Below are positions 1 to 9,740 of a DNA stretch of 33,758 nt, piece after piece. The DNA comes from Psilocybe azurescens (taxonomy: Eukaryota; Basidiomycota; Agaricomycetes; Agaricales; Agrocybaceae). Each line of letters starts with the position of its first letter. Position 1 is the stretch's first letter. Under the pieces are notes generated by a model. It was not told the DNA's origin and did no database searches. It saw nothing but the letters and a program-made list of their open reading frames with translations. The position numbers were made by a program, and so were the translations under genes. Where the stretch lies: positions 1 through 33,758 of the forward strand of contig JAJIRX010000049.1 of assembly GCA_023853785.1 (NCBI GenBank), in the 5' to 3' direction.

Positions 1-1040
1 TTTTGTGTGGCTTTCCACAGCCTATGGCTCTGGCTTTGATTTTCAAAAGCTGTGTGATTATAAAGTGTAGGTGGCTACTTGAATTAATTTTTAACTATGA
101 GTTGTTGGCCGGGCGCTTTGACACAATGGCAAATTTTACTACACAGGTCTATTTGGGTAGTCTGTAACAATGCCTCAGGATATGTAGAATGACTGAACAT
201 CTTGCAAACATCTCCTTTTTATGACAGTTATATTTAATAGTTTTAATCGGCCTGAAACTTCTGGACTACTTTATATCAGAAATACCAATTATATTACTGA
301 AAACATAAAGACCTTAGTGTAATTGGACTCATAGTGTGCATTCATTGAAACTGAAAGAAATGAATATGCACTCTAAACAGCGTGGTTGGAACTTGGGTTG
401 GGGCGGAGAAGAGATGGCGTCAGCATTATGTCAGTGAGAAAGTGCCACAGGAAGTGCCGCCGCACTGATCGCCGCACTTTACAGCTCACGAAAGCATCCG
501 AAAGAGCGACCAAAGCCTCGGAGGATATGCAGACCGGAAGAAGTAAATGATACGTTTATTGATTGCATTCGTTTCGATGGCGCAACAGGGCGTAACTCGA
601 TTCGAATGTCAGATCGTGAATCATCGGGATGCCCTAAACCAATCAGAGTGCCCTCAAGGCCGACTCTATCAACAATCAAGGACCAATCAAGGCGCCAACT
701 TGAATCGATTGTAAATCCAACGAGTATTTTTAATCGTCGGTAACCGGCAGCCTTTTACCGGTGGACTTGAAACCGTTCCGACTACCTCGTCGGACATGCA
801 TCTAGCACGCGTCCGCTGTCACCCTCAACCACCGTGTTATCATGGATCCGACTAGGGGTCACCGCACGACTACCGATCAATTCTAGATTATGGACTCAGC
901 CGGCCAGTAGGCCCTCTATTACAGACGATTTACTAATCACTGGCATGACATTATGTGAGGAAGGCAAGAGGTCTCACCGTCCTCGGCTAGCCATCGGGCA
1001 GCCTGAAATACATATAAGATAACAACAAAGACTCAAGGCC
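1..1040. other. Intergenic stretch, no gene seen
   Basis: No reading frame here shows a recognisable family or a chain of spliceable exons; the short open frames at 479-679 and 834-1022 look random. The last part should hold the upstream promoter of the reductase gene that begins at 1079. An AT-rich motif (catatataaga-like) near 1010-1019 is a possible second TATA element. Confidence 0.5.
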
Positions 1041-1048
1041 TATATAAA
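1041..1048 (+). promoter_or_regulatory. TATA box of the reductase gene
   Basis: TATATAAA stands 31 nt ahead of the ATG at 1079 and is followed by a pyrimidine-rich stretch (cttccttttcttttttgcttcc) that runs up to the start codon. This is a common fungal core-promoter arrangement. With a usual TATA-to-start distance the 5' leader would be only a few bases long. The AT-rich motif about 30 nt further upstream is an alternative. Confidence 0.5.
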
Positions 1049-1078
1049 ACGTACAGCTTCCTTTTCTTTTTTGCTTCC

Positions 1079-2508
1079 ATGTCTGAATCACCTAAACTCA
1101 TTTTCGTGAGTGTCATCAAGCGCATCTCCTAAATCACTGATGTACGATCATTTGATGTCTAGGTCACGGGCGCTTCTGGATTCCTCGCATCGCACATCAT
1201 CCACGAACTCACTGAACAGGGATATCGTGTCCGAGCGTGAGTATGCACTTCCGTGATCCCATGCTCTTACAATATCCGCTCCTTTTCTCATGCCAATTTA
1301 TAAAATAGTTCAGCGAGGAGAAATAAACTGGAACCTCTCCGTGCCCTTTACCGATCCACACCCTCCGTTGAAATCGTTGAAATCGCGGACGTAGCACACG
1401 GCAATTTTGAAGAAGTGTTTAAAGGCGTCGATGCAGTTATCCACACTGCCTCCCCTCTTCCAGGGCGTGAGGATGTCGATACTATGTTGAGGGTATGTTT
1501 CTCTCTCTTTCGACTCAATACGCATAGCTTAACACGCTCTGATCTTTAGAGCGCAATTGATGGCTCCCTGAATGTTCTGAAGCAAGCCGAGCAAGTAGGA
1601 GTCAAGAAATTCATCGTTACCAGCTCAACCGCAGCGGTAACAGGCGACCCTAAAGTTGTTGGTGTCTCATTCCGAGCAGAACGTACGCATCTCTGGTGCT
1701 AGACAAATGTATAATGGCTCATTTTTTCTGCTTTTAATTAACAGATTGGAACCCAGTGACGAAGGCACAGACAAAACTAGGAACCGCTTCTGCAACATAC
1801 GCAGCCGCGAAGAAGTATGCAGAGCTTGCCGTTTGGGAGTGGGCGGAAGCCAACCCACACGTAGATGTCACCACTAGTAAGCAGACAGAGACTAATCTCA
1901 AACCCGAAAGTCTTAAACTGACAACCTCCAACACTCAGTCAACCCACCGTTCATATATGGGCCCTTCTCACCTCTCCATCTTCCAGTCGCCCCCCGGAAA
2001 TTTCTCCGCATTATCAACTGATATGATGGTATACACCCTGCTCTCGCCGACGGGAGTCTACCCACCCAGTGTAGGGTACGCTGATTTCAGAGACGTCGCC
2101 AAAGTACATGTCGGCGCACTACGAACTCCACCGACCGTCCAAGGCAGGAAGCGAGTCCTACTATCTTCTCCGGACGGCCTTGATTTCAAAGCTATCTTCG
2201 ATGCCATCAAAAGCAAGGCCCGAGGTGGAGGGCCGGTTGACCAAGCTTCCACCGCCTCTATACCCTTTTGACAGATACGACATCGATTTCGAGCGCGTCG
2301 AAGAAGTAACAGGGGTGAAGAAGGCGGATTTCCATACGACGGAGGAGGTGTGTAATCCCGCCGTTCTGCATTTTAATTAACCAGTGCACTAACCAAAATT
2401 TGCCTGTGGTAGACCATCGTAGATACGGTCAATGCGCTCCTCGACCTGGAGAAAACCTGGACAGAAAGTGGGTTTGTGGTGCCAGAAGTGATTCCCTCCG
2501 CAATATAG
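1079..2508 (+). CDS. NAD(P)-dependent epimerase/dehydratase-type reductase (two frame breaks)
   Basis: Atypical short-chain dehydrogenase of the dihydroflavonol-4-reductase/Gre2 type, expected to reduce a carbonyl substrate with NADPH in the cytosol; the substrate is unknown. Seven exons: 1079-1105, 1163-1236, 1309-1492, 1550-1682, 1745-1876, 1939-2347, 2413-2508. Visible motifs are the Rossmann nucleotide loop VTGASGF (residues 10-16), a VTSS strand, the catalytic YxxxK (Y158-AAA-K162), then INPPFIYGP and a YADFRDVAKVHV segment. The start was chosen because it puts the Rossmann strand at residue 7 as usual. Exon 6 changes frame twice, after the six C at 1990-1995 and at the four A at 2209-2212; removing one base at each gives a 350-residue protein, normal for the family. 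The breaks may be sequencing errors or early decay. Family assignment is firm. Confidence 0.9.
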
Positions 2509-3267
2509 TGTAGGCGTATTGTAAATCCAGTTTGTGTTATTGTGCACTAGGCTTTCTTAGATTTTGCTGCGATTGGACGAACATGTCCTGAGTTTCTGGC
2601 CATTGGTAGATGCCCAGTGTTGATATCAAAAATCAAGAGGGCGATAATTAATGACAAGGGTTAGACTGAATTATAGAGAGAATTTATCACAGTATCAGCA
2701 TATGAGGTTAGCAACTACTATCGTGGGGCGGTGTGAAGAAATAGGGCGAGCTGCCTGATAGCGTAGATTTTGGGTTTTAAATATCTGCCCTTTTCATGGC
2801 AATGACTGCGGCCATATGGATCTCCTCCCTTAGAGATGTTATGCAAGTCGATGAAGACAAAAATAGAGGAGAAAACGTTTTCACTCTCAGTTCACTCTCA
2901 GAGGGTGTCCATAACGTGGTATAAGTGAATGCGAGGCTTGAGCGTCTAAAATTTGGCTATAACAGTTAAGTGACCTCGGTCCAGACCCAATCCAATTACA
3001 TGTTGGAGGAAATACCGGCAGTGTGGGTTAAAATTTTTGAACATCCATTGCCGGGGAACGCACTATAATTCTCACCGCCGCACACGTGTCTCGTGGAATA
3101 GAGGAAGTTAGCAGGTTCTTCCTGCTGCTGCGAGTCTATGAAGACGCATCCACTATTACGAAATGACTGATAAAGTAATACTAACTTGTATTGTCTGTCC
3201 CACTTCAATCGCACAGCAGCTCTACAACCGAATGGATACATTTATGTTTTTGCGATCACCCGATTCC
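2509..3267. other. Intergenic spacer between two convergent genes
   Basis: This should hold the 3' ends of the reductase (+) and the PAQR gene (-). The short frames at 2996-3241 and 3163-3384 have no family resemblance. No RNA gene, repeat or clear terminator was seen. Confidence 0.5.
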
Positions 3268-5513
3268 TTATGCACTTGCACTTGGAATCATGCATTGCAG
3301 GCCGTTCTTCATGTGATCCATGGCAGTCTTATGCTGGCTGACGGCGAGGACGATGAAACAATGCCAGATCGCATGGGAACCTGAATTTAACAATCAAAAG
3401 GATGTTAGAGCGCTGTCCGCGAAACAAGGAGCAAAAAGGAAAGGAAAAGTAAAGTAAAGTAAATAGCAGAGAAAATAGCACGTACCGCCACCGATGGTGT
3501 CTAATTTGCGTTGGATGTTTGGAGGCACCACGCGCTCGGGGAAATGAGCCGCATAGAAGGCGAGTCCAATTATATACGAGAGCAGTGATGGGAACACCGG
3601 AGCTAAAGAAAAAGTGAGAGTATAATTAGCGATTTAAAAATAACAAGAAATTTCGAGCAAAGCAACAATACGCACATACGAAAGCATACATCTCCGCCTT
3701 TGAGTGCAGCATAGATAGCACGACCATAGGCCCGATCGCAGAGAACGAAAGCGTGAGGAAGAAACCAATGCGATAAAACTTTTTGTTTAACACCGACGAA
3801 CGTGTGAGTATTCGAATCAACTTGTCTGAAGGGGTTCAGGTTAACGTACTCGGTACTGGTGTTGATTGAACCACGCCATGAAGGGGAAAATGTTGCCGGC
3901 TACACCTGTCGTGAAGCATACGCCGAGGAATGCACGCCCAATGTTCGGATGGCACTGACTGAATCCATAGTGCACAATGGTGCCAATGCTCGCACTGATG
4001 AGCCTGAAGAAAGTCGTCAAGGATGTCAGCTCACGCCAACAACACATGAGGAACAAAGGCTGTTTACCATCCAATGCCAACGTAGTCTACTCGCGCACAG
4101 AATTCCATGCTGCGATGATCCGCACAACCTGACATTGTATGCCATACAGCACTGCTTGCCAGGCAGAGCAGGGCAAATGCCATGAACAACATTTCAGGAG
4201 TATCATAGGTTTGCGTGGTCCAGATTAGAGGGATAAGGTTCATTCCCCACAGGAGGAATGGGATTAAGTGAGTATGAATATTTACTAGTGGAATACAAAC
4301 ATTAACGGTTTGTCAGAGATGTGCGAAAGAATGCTTACAAGTTTCGTTATGGCACGTAAATAGTGACATGACGATGAGGGGCCATTTTTCTATGGGTATA
4401 AATCTAGAGGAAGTCAGTACGTTGAAGCGAACAAGTTAAGTCGGAAAGAAGTCCTCACCGATATCCATGGGTAACAAAGGGATTATTCCGCCATGGATGA
4501 GGCAAATCGGAATACTTAATAAGCTGGACACCCTCGAACGACCGCTTAACGGCATCCGCGACTTCGTAGGCGGCACGTTCCAGCATATTCTCTCCTTCAA
4601 TAATAGCATCTGGAGTTGAATTTAAGATGTCTTTTACGATATCAGAGTCTAGCAGGGATTGGAGAAGATCTGCAAGTACAGTGTTCGGCGCGAAAGAAGA
4701 GGTGGGTAGCTCTGACGGCATGTCTACGCTTGAAAGATGGGAATGCAGGGTCTCAAGATGGTCCGAAAGGGTAGGAATGTAGCTGAAGGGTCGCTGGAAG
4801 TCTATTTCGTGGAAACGTGTACGAACGTCGTCTAGTTTGTGTCGCATGTCAGAGAAGTGGGATCGTACGCCGTCCATATCAGGAAGACTGGGGATGTGTG
4901 AGCGCATCTCCGCCATGTCGGGTAGCGAAGGCATGTCGGGCAGGTGAGAGCGCATCTCTGACATATCAGGGAGGTACGACATGTCTGGCAAATGTGAGCG
5001 CATATCCGTGAAGTTGGGAACGTCAGGGATGTCTGGCAGGTGTGATTTAACGAAAGCTTCCATGGAGGACAGATCGACAAAAGGCAATTCTGGCAGATGC
5101 GAACAGACATCCGCGCGGATGCCTTCCAGCATCTCGAGGGCGGTGCGTGCCCACTGTGTCGCCTCCTCTATGGTCCACTCCCCTTGCAGCGTCCACGCCT
5201 CGAAATTGGGAGATTCATATTCGCTCAAACGCCGTTCGAGATCCGCGAGGTACGAAAGCACGAGGAAGCGAAGAGAGGCGAGAGTCTGTGTTGGTGAAGC
5301 TGAAGAAAGGTCGAGCGCCTCGAGAGAGTAGGAGAGGGAGCTGCAGAGTTTCAGTGATGGCTGGTTTGATGATGGAGCTGATAATCTGCGCCTCGTTCTC
5401 CGCATGCGAACTTGGGAGTTATTGGTATAGGAGAAGGCACTCCCTGTGGCGACAACCGACATCGAATGGGTGCTCGTCCTCGTTCTTGTCTTCGTGACAG
5501 TTGTCGCCGACAT
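3268..5513 (-). CDS. PAQR / hemolysin-III family membrane protein (IZH-like) with long N-terminus
   Basis: Seven-transmembrane protein of the progestin and adipoQ receptor family. Yeast IZH relatives act in zinc and lipid homeostasis; some members are zinc-dependent hydrolases (family knowledge). Seven exons: 5513-4459, 4403-4339, 4284-4068, 4003-3850, 3778-3676, 3602-3486, 3380-3268. They sum to 1824 nt (607 residues) with every junction in phase. The membrane domain starts near residue 345 with PWRNNPFVTHGYR and keeps the family metal ligands: S418-x3-H422 (SAVWH), D440 (VDYVGIG) and H573-x3-H577 (HAIWH). Residues 1-340 are soluble: a Ser/Thr/Arg-rich start, then a helical part with SHLPD repeats (138-223). 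Yeast Izh3 also has a long N-terminal extension. The frame stays open upstream to 5612, but the ATG at 5513 was preferred because translation upstream is a hydrophobic UTR-like run. No damage seen. Confidence 0.94.
4845..5102 (-). repeat. SHLPD-type amino-acid repeat array inside the PAQR gene
   Basis: Residues 138-223 of the PAQR protein repeat a core of the form (M/V)xSH(L/I)P(D/E)(M/I), spaced by short LPDMxE linkers: SHLPELP, KSHLPDIP, RSHLPDMS, RSHLPDMP, RSHIPSLP, RSHFSDMR. His, Pro and Asp recur in register, and the DNA keeps an imperfect period. It looks like an internally duplicated, amphipathic module ahead of the membrane domain. Its function is not known to me. Confidence 0.8.
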
Positions 5514-6807
5514 TGGATTAGCGAAAGAAAGGAAGGAAAGGGGTGGAAAAGAAAGGAAAGAGTGACGAGTGGTTAATATCAGACGAACTAAAATAATCAG
5601 GCGCAAAACCAACAGGCACCCACAAAAACCGCTCCGTTTGCGTTACATAATCAATCACTGCTGATCCGACCTTGTTCCCGCAACCTTGGCGCGCTAACCT
5701 TCATGACCATATTCTCATCAAGGTCTCAGTCCCATTGGCCCTCTCTGGTATCTATAACCTGGAAGGACCTGTAATATCGACTCCAATCGAAAACTACGCT
5801 AAGCGATTCTATTGAATCTAATTGTCATCTTGCAGTTGTCTTGCAGCATCTAGCCCTCCAGTGCATGCGCTCTGATCAAATTTCGTCCTTGGCTACATAT
5901 GTAGTGGTCCAGTGTATTCCAGCATCCCTAAAGACTACACTTTATGTAGACTCGACTCCAGTCTACTTAGGTGGAATACCCTCGGTTTGTATTTGTTTTG
6001 TATGTAGTGGGAGCCAAGGAAAAAAACCAAGCTTTTTTGCGAATTCCAGATTGAGATGTGTGAGGCCCGGGTATTTTCTGGTAAGAATAACATTGATGGG
6101 ACACCTCAATGCGGGTGCAACCCGTTTTCGGACAGAACAGGCTGGATCGAGACTACACTTTATGGACTGTAGCCTCAATAGGGTATCGTCATAAGGAGTC
6201 TCCTACACCACCATCTAGTCCCCAACAGTCAGGCTCCAACTACTTCAAATCTCCTCCGACTGGTACATTCCAGATGATCCAAGACATGTTGACAAGCTAC
6301 CAGCATGACGTTCCAATAGCCTCTTAGCCAAGCGAATCGTATTACTTAAGTTTACTTACAGACGTCATGAAGGTCATTTGGAGCCTTTTGGAATCTCGAT
6401 AGTCGAGAAACGGGTACACACAGGCACAACACTCAACTTCGACATAGGGGACATTTACTACATCGGGTCTAAACGGGTCGCTTAGTCGAAAATTGGAAAT
6501 CACAAAACACGCAGTTCGACGCGGCATGATATCTTCTCTTCATTCACACTACTCAAGCGCGCACCCTTAGCCTGAGATAGGATAACACTGAGCTTGGCAC
6601 TATTCGAGAGCTGAGTATGGTTATATGGAACTCAACGTTGTGAAGACCTTGCACCATCCTCACGCGCATACGAGTGAGTTAATAGATCCTTAGACACATT
6701 TCAGGCTTGCTTACAATGTGCTTGACAACTACATCAATTCATCTCTAAGCCGACTGTCAAGAACGAGGTATTCATTTCTATTATTCATTTTACTAAAGAA
6801 ACGTGCT
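5514..6807. other. Intergenic, upstream of the PAQR gene; no gene seen
   Basis: The first ~100 bases are the likely 5' leader and core promoter of the PAQR gene (minus strand, pyrimidine-rich when read that way). The remaining short frames (for example 5841-6194 + and 6342-6527 -) have no recognisable motif and no consistent splice sites. Confidence 0.45.
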
Positions 6808-7111
6808 TTAGAGTAGTCTATAATGCTCAGTCTTTTCCAATGCAGCGACCTCGAAATGAGTGGGAGCATATAAATGGTTGTTTTTAAACATGCGACGCAG
6901 GAAGGGTTTAAGTAATAGGATATCCAAGTCCTCCGGAAAGAAGCAAGGAGTGTCGATACTCCCGTTCATTATGAGAGTGCGGATCGTGGGAAGATAAGGA
7001 CGTTGACGCTCCGAGTTCGAACACACTGGGGTGGTTCATCAGGACAAACAGGAAGGGCATCTCCAACGAGATGTAATAGTCGTAGGTGTTCCATGCAAGC
7101 AAGCGCACCAA
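6808..7111 (-). pseudogene. Possible decayed leucine-rich (F-box/LRR-like) fragment
   Basis: Two overlapping minus-strand frames read like parts of one protein split by a frame change: first a segment with EMPFLFVLMNHPSVFELG, then YLPTIRTLIMNGSIDT with CFFPEDLDILLL. The alternation of Leu/Ile with short 'PxIRTLIMNG' strands resembles the leucine-rich tails of basidiomycete F-box-like proteins. That is a resemblance only, and there is no intact start or F-box motif. It may belong with the fragment at 7260-7660 and the start at 8135 as one ruined gene. Confidence 0.25.
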
Positions 7112-7259
7112 AAGGGCTCAGAAGGTGACGGCCCTTTGATATGTCTACCATGCGATACCTTTAGGTGAATTACACCCGAAAGAGATAATAGGGAGTCCCA
7201 TTCGAGCGGAAAATCGATCTCGAGGACCCTTATAATAGCTATGCGAGATAATAGCTTTG

Positions 7260-7660
7260 CTAGAATGTCATAGTGTGTAGTATTACCTGGCTGCTAAGCG
7301 TGCACGTCAGTCGAAGGCAACAGCGCAGACGAGGTGCTGCAGTCGCGTCCAAAACCGCCACCGGACGACAAATGTAGCGCAGCATATGAAACACTTCCAA
7401 ATAAATCTCTCGACCGCGGGGCAGATGGTAGGTAAGGAAAGTGGAGCTAGAATCTATGACTTCGTCGTAGGAGTCGACAGCGTCCCGGAAGACCAGATCG
7501 CATTCGGGCGATCGCGTAGAAATCGTGTTCGCCGGCCCATTGGAGGAGATGAGGGTCCCGATGTAAAGGTGCTGGTCTATGCCTGTTGCACAAATAAAGA
7601 CCTTGGTGTTTCCCAAAATGACGTGGACATATGTGTAGATTCGTTCCGCACGGGAATGGG
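7260..7660 (-). pseudogene. Possible coding fragment of the same decayed minus-strand gene
   Basis: An open minus-strand frame of about 130 codons runs through the segments YTYVHVILGNTKVFI, HLYIGTLISSNGPANT and ECDLVFRDAVDSYDEV, and on to EVFHMLRYICRPVAVL. Amino-acid use is protein-like, but I do not recognise a family. There is no ATG that links it clearly to the start at 8135, and a stop interrupts the frame just upstream (near 7700). It is best read as a remnant or an unrecognised exon. Confidence 0.25.
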
Positions 7661-7860
7661 AGCGCCGGCCGTGATCATGCTCACGAAATAAACTGGGTCT
7701 TCAATGCAAATCGCGCTTACAATGTGGACCTGGGGCTAGAGCCAGGATGGTGGCGATTCTGCGAATTTATCCACTCTAATGGCCGTCTGCGCTCGATGTC
7801 GTTCGGTATACGTGGGCTGGTTTGATGGGCACATTTGGTACGACGCACGCCCTATCCTTG

Positions 7861-7896
7861 CTTCGAACGCGGCTTCGAACGCGGCTTCGAAGAAAG
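7861..7896 (+). repeat. Three 12-bp tandem units
   Basis: CTTCGAACGCGG occurs twice in direct succession, followed by a diverged third unit CTTCGAAGAAAG. Each unit contains the palindrome TTCGAA. Confidence 0.8.
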
Positions 7897-8030
7897 CGAA
7901 GATCTATCCAAGACCGGGTTTTTCTGTCCTCGTAGACGGTTATTCCCCTATACCGGCATCCTCATGAGAAAGAGAACACAGGAGACTCAGAGACCAGACC
8001 CACATTACATATAGAGATGCGAGGACGGCG

Positions 8031-8135
8031 TCAATGTTCTCGCTGTGATTTCATCCCTCGGATGTCATTAAATAATTCGGCTGAAAGCAGATAATCTTGG
8101 GGATCGAAATGCGGAGAGAATTGGCCAAAGTCCAT
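8031..8135 (-). CDS. Short ORF with TATA promoter, LSAELF motif (unrecognised)
   Basis: A 34-codon frame starting MDFGQFSPHFD and containing LLSAELFND at residues 16-24, then a stop. Removing one A from the three-A run after GGGATG would extend it into a frame reading NHSENIDAVLASLY up to a possible GTAATG splice donor, so this may be the first exon of a longer gene that continues toward 7000. I do not recognise the product. Its interest is the parallel with the ORF at 25646: both have the same TATA string upstream and share the motif LSAELF at about residue 20, encoded by 18 identical bases (minus strand 8087-8070). Confidence 0.35.
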   Translation of the reverse strand: MDFGQFSPHFDPQDYLLSAELFNDIRGMKSQREH

Positions 8136-8200
8136 AGTCGGAGGAGGTTGTTAAGTTTGAGGTCAAGTAGTGGGTGGGGAGGAACAGTTTATTCACGCTC

Positions 8201-8210
8201 GTATTTATAC
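8201..8210 (-). promoter_or_regulatory. TATA box (minus strand) before a short ORF
   Basis: Read on the minus strand this is GTATAAATAC followed by GAG. It lies 66 nt ahead of the ATG at 8135, and the stretch between is pyrimidine-rich. The same GTATAAATACGA string occurs at 25535 on the plus strand ahead of another short frame with a related start. Confidence 0.45.
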
Positions 8211-9740
8211 GTATCCCTCATGATACATTGTAGTCTACATTAGGGATATCAGGGATACGAGCTTACAATGGTGACAATGATATCGTCGTCATTTTCTCGG
8301 ACACTCATGGCCTCCAGGCCATCTTCACAATGGGAGATATTCGATAATCAGGCATCAAGAAATGTACCATATGTTTTTTTATATCTTGGCCCACAGAGTA
8401 CCAGGAAATCGATGGCCATTGCCACTGTGCTCGACAAGGTTGGCGAATGTTGTACGAAAAATATTTGTCCGTTAACCATTACACAACAATACTAAAAATT
8501 GATAAACTTTCTGTCTTGTTCGAGGAGGATGGATCTCCGGCAGGCCCTGCAACAGACAATGGTACATCCGGTATGGCCATCATGTTCAATGGGAGGCGCT
8601 CAGGAGGTGATCCTTCACCTGGGTGTCAATGGTGACCGGTGACAAGATAAAGAATGACAACCAATCTCTGAGCTTTTTATTTACTTATCGTCTTTGATAA
8701 GACTACACTATCTCAATTTAGAGGAGCGTAACATTAACCTGTAGTCTCTGGGCGGCCAGAAGTGTTCAAGGAGGATTTTTCATCACCGGAATATAGCAAC
8801 TGCTAATCCGTTCTTGAGATATGTACCACGATTGGGTTTCAACAGGGCCGTTAATAAGATCAGTGGTACCGACGAGGAAGTCGGGGTGGCCTTTACTTGA
8901 AAGTTTGATCGCTTCTGTCATGGTAAGAATAAGCGCCTGAGGATGTCACGTGTGGACGGGCGTGGTTGGCACAAATACTTGAGGGCTCTTTGGGAGTGCA
9001 TATTTCACTCGAAGTATGCCAGGAAGCACGCAAAAGAAAAAAGTACAAAAGATACAAATTCTTCATTACGATTTGTATCCCAAATTACGTATACTAGTAA
9101 TAGAGTCCCAAGCAGCGATCATCATAGTGAACAGAAGATAGTAAAAGAAAGAGAAAAAAGTGCAAATGAACTCTGAATTCTGAACTGTGGTATGCAAGTT
9201 ACTGTAAGTGCGCGTGTCATTGTGTGTCATATGTAGAAACGAGAAAAAGACAAAGAATGATGGTGATGGTTGTAGTGGAACGATGTGATGTGCATGTGCG
9301 TTAAATAGAGAGATCCAAGCGAGAGAGAGAGAGAAGACGAAGACGAAACTGCAACAAATCGATAAGGGAAAATGCAGAGAAAAACTTGTAGTTAGTTGTG
9401 TGGATAGTAATAATGATGGATGATGATAATCGATGAGCGAGTCATTGAATCATGAATGGCCAGGATGAATGATCATGAATAGGAGGGTATCGCTAGTGGA
9501 TGTGCAACAAAAAAAAAAAAAAAGTGTCGTGCAAAAGAGACAAGAGACAGATAAAAATAATCCAAAGCAAAGCAAAGAAGAAAAAACCTGCGAAACGAAA
9601 ATTCTGCACCATGAATGAAAAAAAAAACCTGAGCCGCAACTTGGACAAATGCTTTCCTTCCCTTCCTTCCCTCCAACGCGTCCAAACCCACAGATCAATG
9701 CACCAGGCACCAGATCCCGATCCAACCTCCAACCCCATAA
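8211..9740. other. Intergenic, including the RhoGAP 3' flank
   Basis: Between the minus-strand TATA and the end of the RhoGAP gene I see no coding signal: the frames at 8268-8495, 8447-8635 and 8943-9176 lack motifs and splice logic. The 9180-9740 part is purine-rich with an A15 run (about 9509-9523), fitting the 3' UTR and downstream flank of the RhoGAP gene. Confidence 0.45.

Noticed and set aside
3825..3849. 24-nt 'intron' GTACGTTAACC...TTCAG in the PAQR gene
   Set aside because: Too short for splicing and it breaks the conserved FYRIGFFLTLSFSA segment; the 71-nt intron 3849-3779 gives the family sequence in frame.
4981..5497. Three plus-strand ORFs of 66-116 codons
   Set aside because: Antisense of the first PAQR exon, which is intact and in phase with six further exons.
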